From Hemibagrus wyckioides (Eukaryota > Chordata > Actinopteri > Siluriformes > Bagridae): a stretch of DNA of 64,000 bases. Location of the stretch: NCBI RefSeq assembly GCF_019097595.1, contig NC_080734.1, positions 5,585,892-5,649,891 of the forward strand. Direction: 5' to 3'. Positions 44,030 through 54,162 of the stretch are shown piece by piece. A program made the position numbers and the translations under genes. The notes below the pieces were generated by a model that was not told where the DNA came from, searched no databases, and saw nothing but the letters and a program-made list of their open reading frames with translations. Position 1 is the first letter of the stretch, and each line of letters starts with the position of its first letter.

Positions 44030-44031
44030 TA

Positions 44032-44590
44032 GATGAAAGTAGATGATGAAGGTAGATGCCTGGTAGAAGTCCTGTAGATTTAGATGTTATCGACATGGTT
44101 GAAGAAAGTTGAAGGTAGATGAAAGTAGATGATGAAGGTAAATGATGAAGGTGGATGCCTGGTAGAAGTCCTGTAGATTTAGATGTTCTCGACATGGTTG
44201 AAGAAAGTTGAAGGTAGATGAAAGTAGATGATGAAGGTAGATGATGAAGGTAGATGCCTGGTAGAAGTCCTGTAGATTTAGATGTTCTCGACATGGTTGA
44301 AGAAAGTTGAAGGTAGATGAAAGTAGATGATGAAGGTAAATGATGAAGGTGGATGCCTGGTAGAAGTCCTGTAGATTTAGATGTGCTCGACATGATTGAA
44401 GAAAGTGGAAGGTAGATGAAAGTAGATGATGAAGGTAGATGTCCTCGACATGATTGAAGAAAGTTAAAGGTAGATGATGAAAAGGTAGATGCCTGGGAGA
44501 TGTCCTGTATATGTAGATGTTCTTGATATGGCTGAAGAAAGTTGAAGGTAGTTGAAGGTAGATGATGAAGGTGGATGCCTGGTAGAAGTT
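44032..44590. repeat. Minisatellite with 99-bp unit, right homogeneous part
   Basis: The phrase 'gcctggtagaagtcctgtag' occurs at 44058, 44157, 44256 and 44355, an exact 99-bp period. Units are nearly identical here, unlike the left part, so this side expanded more recently. Because 99 is divisible by three, a 253-codon minus-strand frame runs through; it is not considered a gene. Confidence 0.95.
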
Positions 44591-45200
44591 GAAGAGATCT
44601 CATTACTTGGCATGTACCAAACTCCAGCTCACAGTTTTCACCAAAGATCAATTCTTTATTCTCAAAACAGCAAAAAATGCGTGTTTATAACAAGCGAAGG
44701 TGTGCGCTGATATCTGTGATCAACCACGTGACGTCTGGGAGTCACACAACCGCCTAAACGAAGGAGGAAATTGTTACTTCAGACCGATTCGGTGAGAGGG
44801 GATATTAATGATGTTAATATCTTCTACTGGTTTGTGTTGCTGTCCATTTTTACTGTTACCACTATATTTTTTGGTGGATTTCTGCGTGGGCAGTCGTAGC
44901 ACTGCTGCTTCACAGCTCTGGGGTCAGAGGTCGATCCTGAGCTCAGGTTATCCTGTGGTGGAGTTTGATATGTTTACTCCGCCTTTGTGTGGGTATTTTT
45001 TTAAAGTACTGTCATTACTGGAGCCATTACATTAAAACTCTTCACACTTTGAACACGGATTCTTTGTACAACACGTCCTACCTGAAATGACTCACAAATT
45101 CCACATACGCATTTTATTCATCTAATATTCACACCACTGTATCACTTCATCCACTATACAGCTAACACCACTTTATTTCATTTCCTGCTCCACTTTGCAC
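44591..45200. other. Intronic sequence, nothing recognised
   Basis: No repeat or coding signature was noted. Confidence 0.45.
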
Positions 45201-45204
45201 AGCT

Positions 45205-45530
45205 AAAGTGAAGAGAGAGAGGAGAGAGAGGATAAAAGTAAGAAAGAGAGTGATGGAGAGTGAGGTGGAGAGAAATAGAGAGTGAGAAAGAATAGAAGTG
45301 AGGGACAGAGATAGAAAGAGGGGGAAAAGGAAGAGAGAGAGACAGTGGGAGGGAGAGATAGAGGGAGGAGAAAGAAAGAGAGAGCAGGAAAAAAAGAAAA
45401 AGGAAGCTAGAAGTGGGGTAATAAAGAAGTAAGAAGGAGATAAAGAAAGAGAGATTAAGAGTGGAATAATGAGAGTAGGGAGAGAGAGAGAGAATAGAAA
45501 GAAAGAAAGAAAGAAAGAAAGAGAGGTGGA

Positions 45531-45570
<40 letters not shown>

Positions 45571-45578
45571 GAGGTGGA

Positions 45579-45646
<68 letters not shown>

Positions 45647-45869
45647 GTGATAGAGAGTGAGGTGGAGAGAAATAGAGAGTGAGAAAGAAAAGAAGTGAGG
45701 GATAGAGATAGAAAGAGGGGGAAAAGAAAGAGAGAGAGCGGGAGGGAGAGAGAGGGAGGAGGAGAAAGAAAGAGAGAGCAGGAAAAAAGAAAAAGGAAGC
45801 TAGAAGTGGGGTAATAAAGAAGTAAGAAGGAGATAAAGAAAGAGAGATTAAGAGTGGAATAATGAGAGT

Positions 45870-45902
<33 letters not shown>
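45205..45902. repeat. Polypurine tract with duplicated flanks around (GAAA)n
   Basis: A 230-250-bp purine-rich sequence at about 45250-45495 (with 'gagtgaggtggagagaaata', 'gaagctagaagtggggtaat' and 'gattaagagtggaataatga') is repeated at about 45646-45880, offset by about 396 bp. Pure GAAA arrays lie between. It ends in (GA)n at 45875-45901. Confidence 0.95.
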
Positions 45903-45903
<1 letters not shown>

Positions 45904-46785
45904 GTGTAACAAGTGCTACCACTAAAGCATATAAGAACTAGCTTTTCTGTAGTGTATTAATATTCAGATATTCTGCTCTCTCAGCCTCCCTGACTCTCAC
46001 TGGATCAGTTAAACAGCCGTTTTCCTCACTGACTTTTCTTCTTTGAGGCAGTTTATGAGGCAGGTGTTTCAGACAGCCTGCAGCTGATGACTCCAGCGCT
46101 CCTCCTGCATGTTTAATTATCTTTCCCTGATCCAGGCTCTGCCTCAGCTGGCAGAGGGTGAACAGTTTGTAGTGGCCATGTGGTTAAACATGACACATGC
46201 TCTTTAAACTTTAGGGAAAGTTTAATGGTCTTGGCATGGAGCAGTTGGACGATGGCGAAGCGTATCCTCGCGTCTCTCCGGGATGCGGACGCAGAGCCGG
46301 ACTCCAGACTGAGTCTCTTCCGTGTCATTACTCCAGTCTTCCCAGGTCCCCGCTGCTGTTTCTTCATTAATGAGGCTAAAACGGACTCGACTCCACCACC
46401 ATCTTGTTCTTTTCCTCGTGTTTTTTTTTTTTACATCCAGCTGTTCATTCCTTATTATGGAAAGCCTCTAAACTCTGTAATATGACATCTCTAATGTAAG
46501 CAGATGTGGCTTTGGCAGCTGTTTGCCACATGAAAGCCACTTACGAACAGGATGTCGGAAAAACGCGGCAGATTGCATCAGTTTGGAGTTATTTCCTCGA
46601 TGTTTCTCAGAGCAGCCCGAATGAAGGCAGTAAACAGACTGAGGTTTGAGTCGCCGGCTGTTTGTGACGCTGTTCATATTTTCTCTAATGGAAGGTGAAA
46701 TAATCGGATTGGAAGAGCAGCTGATTAAAGATGGCCGCCGTACCCAGGGAAAGAGGAGGATACGAAATGTGCAGGAATGGACAAT
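45903..46785. other. Non-repetitive intronic block; candidate conserved element
   Basis: Looks single-copy, with moderate GC around 46000-46380. A 101-codon plus frame at 46180 and an 84-codon minus frame overlap it without recognisable domains or splice-site logic. Confidence 0.25.
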
Positions 46786-46789
46786 GAAG

Positions 46790-46794
46790 CAGGA

Positions 46795-46870
<76 letters not shown>

Positions 46871-46943
46871 GAGGAGGAGGAGGAGGAGAGAGAAAGATGG
46901 GGGAAGTAAGAAAGAGAGAGATTTAGATAGAAGTGGAGAGAAT

Positions 46944-46981
<38 letters not shown>

Positions 46982-47270
46982 GTGAAGACAAATTGTAAGA
47001 AAGAAAGAAAGAGTTGGAGAAATAGAAAGAAAAAAGGAAAGAAAGAGGGGGGAAATTAAGAACGAGAGTGATAGAGAAAGAAAGAGAAATAAAAAAGTAA
47101 CAAAGGGAGAGATAGAAAGAGAGTGGGGGAAAGTAAGAGGGAGAGAGAGGTGAAGAGAGATAAAGAGAAAGAAAGAGAGAAAGGTGAAGAAAGGTAAAAA
47201 GAGAGAAAGAAGGGGAGAGGGGGAAAAGTAAGAAAGAAAGAGATAGAGGTGGAGAGAGAGAGAGATAAAC
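46790..47270. repeat. Polypurine tract, mainly (GAAA)n
   Basis: Pure GAAA array at 46794-46868, a second at 46947-46980, and degenerate GA-rich sequence to 47270. Confidence 0.95.
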
Positions 47271-47955
47271 ACTGATCTTGTGGTATTCATGTTTTTATTC
47301 CTCCTCTTCACTAGTCTCACAGTCATGATGATGTAACACTTTTATTTCAGCTTCAGGGATTAATAAAAGTGCCTGGTATCTACTTTATCTTCTGTCAGAT
47401 TCTAATGAGACTGTAAATGAGTTATTAATTAAAGTGAAACTGCACTTTTTTTAATCCTTCAAATCTTCAGCTTGAACCTAAAGCCCTAAAATTCTAAAAA
47501 CCTAAAATTCTTGACGTTTGTCCAAAAATATAAATTCAGGGTGTTCCAAAACTTTTGCCTGGCAGTCTATATATTATTTTCTTAAATGAATTGGTCGTCA
47601 AGCATCGATATCAACTCTTAAACACACCGCATCCGTAACCAGCTGTTTGGAAGCCTGTTCTGAGGGAAAAGCCACTAAATACAGCTCTCGAGTTTCACAG
47701 AGCCTTACTGGAATTACTGCTGGAATCATATTTTGTGGTCAGAACACAATAAACATGCTTAGTGAAGAAAAACAGGAGGAGTGAATACGAGGAAAAGAGT
47801 CCAAACCGCTGGAGCAGTGAAGCTCTGAGGCTGATCTGTGGCTGATATTTCACACACTCTTGTCTAGAAAGATGGCGTCATGAACTCTGATAAATATCAG
47901 GTATTTGCTTCTTCCAGGAGATTATAGATTGACCTTAGACTGAGGTTTTAATAAG
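47271..47955. other. Intronic sequence with a Tc1-like end fragment
   Basis: 'gggtgttccaaaacttttgc' near 47540 looks like the terminal repeat of a Tc1-like element without its body; a similar fragment lies near 48729 ('gtgccaaaacttttggc'). Nothing else was recognised. Confidence 0.4.
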
Positions 47956-48605
47956 ATAATGACTATAAATGTACCTCAATCTATAATGAGGTAAATGGTG
48001 TGGTAAAAAAAAAGAAAAAGAAAAAATGGCAGCAACACACAATATCAGTTATTTCCAGTGACTCTCTCAGCCTCGGATTTGAACCCTGTTGAACTCGGAC
48101 CTGAGATCTGTATGGATGAACGGAATGAAGGAAGGGAAGGTAAAGGAAGAATGAAACAGAAGGAAGGAAAGATGGAAGAAAGGAGTGACAGAAAGATGGA
48201 AGGAAGGAGTGACAGAAAGAAGGAAGGAAGGAAGGAAGGAAGGAAGGAAAAGTGACGGAAGAATGAAACAGAAGGAAGGAAAGCGGGATGGACAGAAGGG
48301 AGGGAGGGAGGAAGGAAGGAGGGATGGAGGGAGGAAGGAAGGAAGGAAAAGTGAAGGAAGAATGAAGCAGAAGGAAGGAATGAAGAAAGGAAAGTTGAAG
48401 GATGAATGGATAGGAAAGGCAGGAAGGAAAAGAATATGTAAGAATATGACTACATATACCTCAATCTACAATGAGGTAAATGGTGTGGTAAAAAAAGAAA
48501 AAATGGCAGCTACACACAATATCAGTTATTTCCAGTGACTCTCTCAGCCTCGGATTTGAACCCTGTTGAACTCAGACCTGAGATCTGTCTTGTCTGTATG
48601 GATGA
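47956..48605. repeat. Direct duplication (period about 485 bp) enclosing a (GGAA)n tract
   Basis: The block with 'cctcaatctataatgaggta', 'aatggtgtggtaaaa', 'cacacaatatcagttatttc' and 'tctctcagcctcggatttga' occurs at 47965-48115 and again at 48450-48600, with only a few differences. Between the copies lies a GGAA/GAAG-rich tract (48122-48430). Confidence 0.9.
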
Positions 48606-48779
48606 ACCTGAGGATATTTAATACCTTTAGACTGAAATTCAGCATGTTGAGACCCTCTACAGCGTTGTTAGAGTTTAGAAGTAGAAATTCAGGGCTCTTC
48701 TTATCTCAAGCAGCTCATATTAATTGTGGGGGGTGCCAAAACTTTTGGCAATTAAAGGCATTGCTCTTTTTTGTTAGAA

Positions 48780-48910
48780 TTAGAATGAATTTGTTTGTAC
48801 TTCCTGTCATCTAAACTGGAAAGATGGAAGAACAGGAATGAAGGAGGGAGGGAGGGAGGGAGGGAAGGAAGGAAAGTAAAGGCAGGAAGGAAAGAAAGAG
48901 AAAGAAAGAA
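48780..48910. repeat. GGAA/GGAG microsatellite with shared leader
   Basis: Preceded by 'tttgtacttcctgtcatct', the same leader found before the tract at 49557 and near 51800. Confidence 0.85.
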
Positions 48911-49370
48911 TATGTAAGAATAAGTACTATATGTATACATAAGAGTGTGTCCTGTATTTATGAGTTTATATAAGGTCTAAAAATGTGTTCTGTTACGGTG
49001 TGTGTGGGTGGGTGGCTTGTGTGTGTGTATGTGTGTGTGTGTGTGTGTGTGTAGTGGGAACGTCCTCAGTCAGGGCAGACATGCTGGCTTCATTAGCACT
49101 CTGTCAAGACTGGGACAGGTTCATATTCTATCTCTCGGCTCTGTTCACTAGGCGCTGCGTTGCGGGTGCTGATCCTCATCACAGACACATTTCCAGCCCC
49201 TGCATGTCCTCAGGTTACTTTCACATGAACACAATGCATTTAAATTGCTTTTCCTCTGAACTGCATAGATCTGTGCTCTGACCCAGGCCACAGGCGACCG
49301 CCAGATGATTATTACACACTTTAAAATCTCCTGCCTTATATAACAGGTGTTTAATCGTGTGGGCAGAGAT
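48911..49370. other. GT microsatellite and single-copy-looking block
   Basis: (GT)n at 49017-49052. The stretch 49080-49370 has balanced composition and no repeat landmarks; it may be conserved non-coding sequence. Confidence 0.35.
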
Positions 49371-49371
49371 T

Positions 49372-49862
49372 TCCTGTGTCATCACCTTTCCGCTTGTTTG
49401 CAGAGTTCCACTGAAATTGAATGTCAGCCTGGTGTGAGATGATGAAGAGAGCTAAATGCTGTCACTGTCATTTCATACATATATAATCAGACTGTATCAG
49501 AGTGGACGCAGGAGGGATGTTTGTACTTCCTGTCATCCATATTGGAAGGATGGTCAAACAGGAAGGAAGGAAGGAAGGAAGGAAGGAAGAAAAGAGGGAG
49601 GGAAGGAAGGAAGGAAGGAAAAATGAACAATGAAAGAACTAGAAGGGAGGAAAAGTGAAGGAAAAAAGAAAATAAGGAAGGAAGGAAGGAAGGAAAGAAG
49701 GAAGGAAAAGTGAACAATGAAAGAACCAGAAGGAAGGAAAAGGAAAGGAAGGAAGGAAGGAAGGAAGGAAGGAAGAGCAAACAATCGAAGAAAAGGAAGG
49801 AAAGAGGGAAGGAAGGCTAAGCACACCAAGGAAGGAAGAAAGGAAAGAAGGAAATGAACAAT
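49372..49862. repeat. Duplicated leader (copy 1) followed by (GGAA)n
   Basis: The leader 49372-49545 begins 'ttcctgtgtcatcacctttc', includes 'gaatgtcagcctggtgtgag' and ends 'gtttgtacttcctgtcatcc'. It is almost identical to 51657-51826. A GGAA-rich tract with units such as 'gaacaatgaaagaac' follows to 49862. Confidence 0.9.
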
Positions 49863-51568
49863 AAGTTCATGCAGCCCTGAGCCATCTGGACAGCAGGAAG
49901 GGGAATTATGTTTGTAGACTACAGTTCAGCGTTTAACACCATAATTCCCTCCATACTCACCACTAAGTTGGAGATCCTGGGCCTCAGCCCATCCCTGTGC
50001 CGATGGATCTCCAACTTCCTGCGAGACAGACCTCAGGCAGTACGGGTGGGCAACCATGTCTCACCCTCACTCACCCTCAGCATTGGAGCCCCCCAGGGTT
50101 GTGTTCTGAGCCCCCTGCTGTACTCACTGTACACCTTTGACTGTGTGTCCACTTCCAGCTCCACCAACATCGTGAAGTTTGCGGACGATACTGTGGTAAT
50201 GGGCCTGATCTCCAATAACGACGAGACGGCCTACCTAGAGGAGAATAAAAACCTGGAGACATGGTGCCAGGTCAACAATCTCCTCCTGAACGTCAGCAAG
50301 ACTAAGGAGCTGATAGTGGACTTTAGCACAAAGCAGGAGAGGAATTACCAGCCCCTCACTATCGACGGGACGCCGGTGGAGAGAGTGGATGGTTTCCGGT
50401 ACCTAGGTGTTTACATCAAGCAGGACCTGACATGGTCCTGTCACATTAACACCCTGGTGAAGAAGGCCCGGCAGCGTCTTTATCATCTCAGACGCCTGAA
50501 GGACTTTAAACTGCCCTCAAAGGTGCTAAAGACATTCTACACCTGCACCATTGAGAGCATCCTGACGGGAAGTATCACAGCCTGGTTTGGGAACAGCACC
50601 AAACAGGACAGAGGGTGGTGCGATCAGTCGAGTGTACCATCCGCACCTAGCTTCCTGACCTGGACACTATATACAGCAAGCGGTGCTGGACCAAAGCCAG
50701 GAAGATTGTGAAGGACCTCAGCCATCCCAACAATGGACTGTTCTCTCTGTTGCGGTCAGGGAAATGTTTCCGTTCCTTGAAGGCGAACACAGAGAGAATG
50801 AGGAGAAGCTTCTTCCCGCAGGCCATTCGGGCCCTCAACCAGAACACCTAGAATCTGGACTTTCTGGACATACTCCCACACGACATGACATTCTACCTCA
50901 GCTGATTGTTGCACATGCAATAATTGCACTACTTCGTACTCTGCACTACTCTGTACACACAATACACTCTCACTGTACATCTTTCCTGTACATCTTATGT
51001 GCACACTGCACCGTCACTTTACTCCCTGTTCAGTTGGACATTTATACTTGCCTATAGACATCTACATATATATTTATATATTTATCTTACATATGCACAC
51101 TGTACATACTGTATTCTTTTGCGACACCATTTCAAAGTTAACCATTGTACTGTATTATATTAGTGTATTATATTTTTGTTTTATATTTGTTTTTTATATT
51201 TAGTTTTTATAAAGCAGTTTTATATTTGTATACATATATATTATACTACTATTTTTTGTTAATATTTTTATTATATTATTTTTATTTTATTTTATTTTTC
51301 ATATTTATATTTACTGCTATTGATACTACATATATATATTTATATTATATACATATATATCTATATGTACATATATATACACATAGACATATATTTGCAT
51401 ATGCATATCTGATCTGACACTTGACTTTCCACACTGTCCACACTTTAAACTTTCAATTTTTCTTTTTTTACTCTTTCTTTTTGTGTAAGACAGTCGTAAA
51501 AAGCATTTCACTACACGTCGTACTGTGCATGATTTCGTACCTGACCAATAAAATTTGAATTTGCAATT
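49863..51568 (+). mobile_element. 5'-truncated L2/CR1-type LINE
   Basis: Starts inside the reverse transcriptase domain and runs through the end of ORF2 (stop at 50849-50851), an AT-rich 3' region, and a 3' end 'gtacctgaccaataaaattt' with 'gaatttg', typical of L2-type LINEs in fish. No target duplication was identified. The 5' truncation is the usual result of incomplete reverse transcription. A GGAA tract abuts the 5' end, so the insertion may have been next to a microsatellite. Confidence 0.85.
49908..50851 (+). pseudogene. LINE reverse transcriptase fragment (ORF2, C-terminal part)
   Basis: Readable in one frame from 49908 to about 50625: [16 protein letters not shown] (first catalytic Asp), then [20 protein letters not shown], then [11 protein letters not shown] at about 50175-50205 with the catalytic Asp pair, then [12 protein letters not shown] and RYLGVYI. 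This is the palm and thumb of a non-LTR reverse transcriptase. A frame change near 50625 moves the rest to another frame, which ends in RRSFFPQAIRALNQNT and a stop at 50849. The endonuclease and ORF1 are missing. The first coding bases before 49908 ([13 protein letters not shown]) are in another frame, so there is a second frameshift. Not functional. Confidence 0.9.
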
Positions 51569-51599
51569 TAAGTGAATTAAGAAATGATATAAAGGAAAT

Positions 51600-51845
51600 A
51601 AAATGAAGGAAGGAAGGCAGGAAAATGTGTGTCCTATACATATGAGTTTATCTATTTCCTGTGTCATCACCTTTCCGCTTGTTTGCAGAGTTCCACTGAA
51701 ATTGAATGTCAGCCTGGTGTGAGATGATGAAGAGAGCTAAATGCTGTCACTGTCCTTTCATACATATATAATCAGACTGTATCAGAGTGGACGCAAGAGG
51801 GATGTTTGTACTTCCTGTCATCCAAATTGGGCAATTTTTCATGAT
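51600..51845. repeat. Duplicated leader (copy 2)
   Basis: 51657-51826 repeats 49372-49545 at an offset of about 2285 bp, with very few differences. It is not followed by a long GGAA array; the array sequence is instead replaced by 'gcaatttttcatgattc'. Confidence 0.9.
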
Positions 51846-51917
51846 TCACCTCACAGTGACTCTGTAAATCGATTCACTCATCTCTACAAGATTAACAAAA
51901 TGTACCTGAATATAAAG

Positions 51918-51963
<46 letters not shown>
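51918..51963. repeat. (CT)n microsatellite
   Basis: One of the few pyrimidine runs on the + strand in this part of the intron. Confidence 0.95.
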
Positions 51964-51967
<4 letters not shown>

Positions 51968-52625
51968 AGTGGTTTATCAGTTTGGGAATTACACACAAAT
52001 AACATGTTGTGTATTGCGGGAATGAGGACCTGCACTCAGGACACGATGTACTCAAGGTTTATCTGAGAGGAAAAAAGACTTAAATATCTTCTGTTCTTAA
52101 AAATGACATATTTTTTACCTTAAAGTGTAAAAAAAAACAGGATGAAGAGGGTGAGTTACGGCCGTTGTGATTTATCGCAGTCTAAAAGTCACTTTGGGAA
52201 CAGCATTTATGTGCACATATTAGTTTGACTAAATGTCAAGTATTACATTGGCATAGATTCAATAGAACTATTTTATTTTATTACAGTTTTTTTTTTTAAT
52301 GAAGGCCCAGTTTCTCAGAATAATGTCTGTATCACAGTAAATGTGCTTCTGTATTTGATATTCGCTGCACATTTGCACTTCATTTGCACTTCAGTGTCAG
52401 TAAGATTTCGAGAGAGACAGAAAGCACTCATGCATCGCTCTTATCTTATTATTGTTTTCTTCATATATTGAAGTTTCTCAATGTCTCAGTATTTAGCCTT
52501 ACAGTTGCCTCATAATCTTTCGGATGTGTAACGAGTTTTGTTTTCAACCAGGAATTTCTTTTTTGGAGATTCAAACAATTATCACAAAAAAAACTCTGTT
52601 TTCTCTTTCACTGTTCTACCTGTAA
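51964..52625. other. AT-rich intronic sequence, nothing recognised
   Basis: No repeat or coding signature was noted. Confidence 0.45.
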
Positions 52626-52627
52626 TC

Positions 52628-52839
52628 GGAAGGAAGGAAGGAAGGAAGGAAGGAAGGAAGGAAGGAAGGAAGGAAGGAAGGAAGGAAAAGTGAAAGAAGG
52701 AAGGAAGGAAGGAATTAAGAAAGGAGTAAGAAGGAGGAAGGAAAAGTGAAGGAAGGAAGGAAGAGTGAAATAAGGAAGAAAGGAACGAAAGAAAAGTGAG
52801 GAAAGGAAGTAAATGTTAGGGAAGGATGGAAGGAAAAAT

Positions 52840-52892
<53 letters not shown>

Positions 52893-53013
52893 AGCAAGAA
52901 ATGAAGGAAGGAAGGAAGGAAGGAAGGAAGGAAGAGTGAAATAAGGAAGAAAGGAACGAAAGAAAAGTGAGGAAAGGAAGTAAAAGTTAGGGAATGATGG
53001 AAGGAAAAATGAA

Positions 53014-53087
<74 letters not shown>

Positions 53088-53135
53088 AATTAAAGGAAGA
53101 AGAAAGGCTAAGGAAAAAAGAAAGAAAGAAAGAAA
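52628..53135. repeat. Polypurine tract (GGAA)n and (GAAA)n with internal duplication
   Basis: The phrase 'gagtgaaataaggaagaaag' with 'gaacgaaagaaaagtgagga' occurs at 52764 and again at 52933, each followed by a GAAA array (52846-52891 and 53018-53088). The offset is about 169 bp. Confidence 0.95.
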
Positions 53136-54155
53136 TTATGGAAATGAATCTTACATCACAGGCTCTCAGAATGTGTTCACAATAGAAAGCTTGAATGATG
53201 AATAATATATTAAAAAGGGTAAACAATAAAAACTTTTTTTCACACTCAGCTGTTTGTGAGGAACTCAGCTATTATCCAGATCTACGGTTTCAATTTTGCC
53301 TTCAAAAAAAAAACTTTTTCCTTATTGATTTTGGAGGTACTTCAGTAATCCCCACAGAGAACTAAAACTAGCGGTGCTGTCAGCCCCAGATCCCTAACCA
53401 CTGATCTCCTCATGCCCTCGGATAATTAACAGTTTAATGGCTTTCTCAAGAACCTAACCGTGACAGTGTAGTGCTTTTTCTGGACACTAATACAGAACCT
53501 TAACCTTTCAGCTAGCGCTAGCCCTGTAACGTCTGAAAGGAGCTAATTACATTTCAACCTTTCTCCTCCTCAGCTCTGCCGTCTGGAGATTTTGTCTTTA
53601 GGGTCCAATTACTGTTACCACACATTTCATACTGAAGGGATTTTCACCAATTATAAAAGTCGACTCCGACATTTACTCCGTGTCACGAAGGTTCTTTCTG
53701 TGTCAGATGATTGCTGCTATCCTTTAGCTTGGATAAAGTGTCAAAGCATATTCAAATAAAACTCATTCCTTTTTCAATGTTTTTTTTTCTCTGCTTTCTT
53801 CGCTTGGTAGGTTCTCCGAGTCTCTGGTGTGCGTGCTGAGATCTATGCTTGGGTTTATCTACTAGTTTGCTGCAGTAATTGACCTGCTGTTGCTTCCTAA
53901 TTAATCCTGGATTTATTTATTCAGCCCCAGGATTTAGATAACATTCTAAACAACAGTGAAGTCTTCCCAATTCATGTTTGGTGAACTCTGACTTGCAAAT
54001 TTTGAAAAAAAAAAAAAAGAAAAAAGAAAAAAAAAACTTCTTCATCAGACTCATCAACATGGAAATGTCCGTCTTACACATCGCTTAGGACTCCATAAAG
54101 TCTCGTTTACTCAACCTTCATTACTTTCATTACATAACCTTTACTTCAACCGTCA
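53136..54155. other. Largely non-repetitive intronic block; candidate conserved element
   Basis: The stretch 53380-53960 looks single-copy with balanced composition ('cggataattaacagtttaat', 'gtccaattactgtt'). An A-rich patch at 54005-54035 precedes the 39-bp array. Confidence 0.3.
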
Positions 54156-54162
54156 TTTCTTC

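Noticed and set aside
42644..44651. Minus-strand frames of 231 and 253 codons with 33-residue repeats
   Set aside because: They are a product of the 99-bp minisatellite, with unit length divisible by three.
45178..45912. A 244-codon minus-strand Ser/Leu/Phe-rich frame, and a similar 213-codon frame at 46685-47326
   Set aside because: Both are the complement of GAAA/GA microsatellites and are not protein-like.
49908..50711. A host gene with a reverse transcriptase domain
   Set aside because: The FADDT motif, 5' truncation, frameshifts and LINE-type 3' end identify it as an L2/CR1-type LINE fragment.
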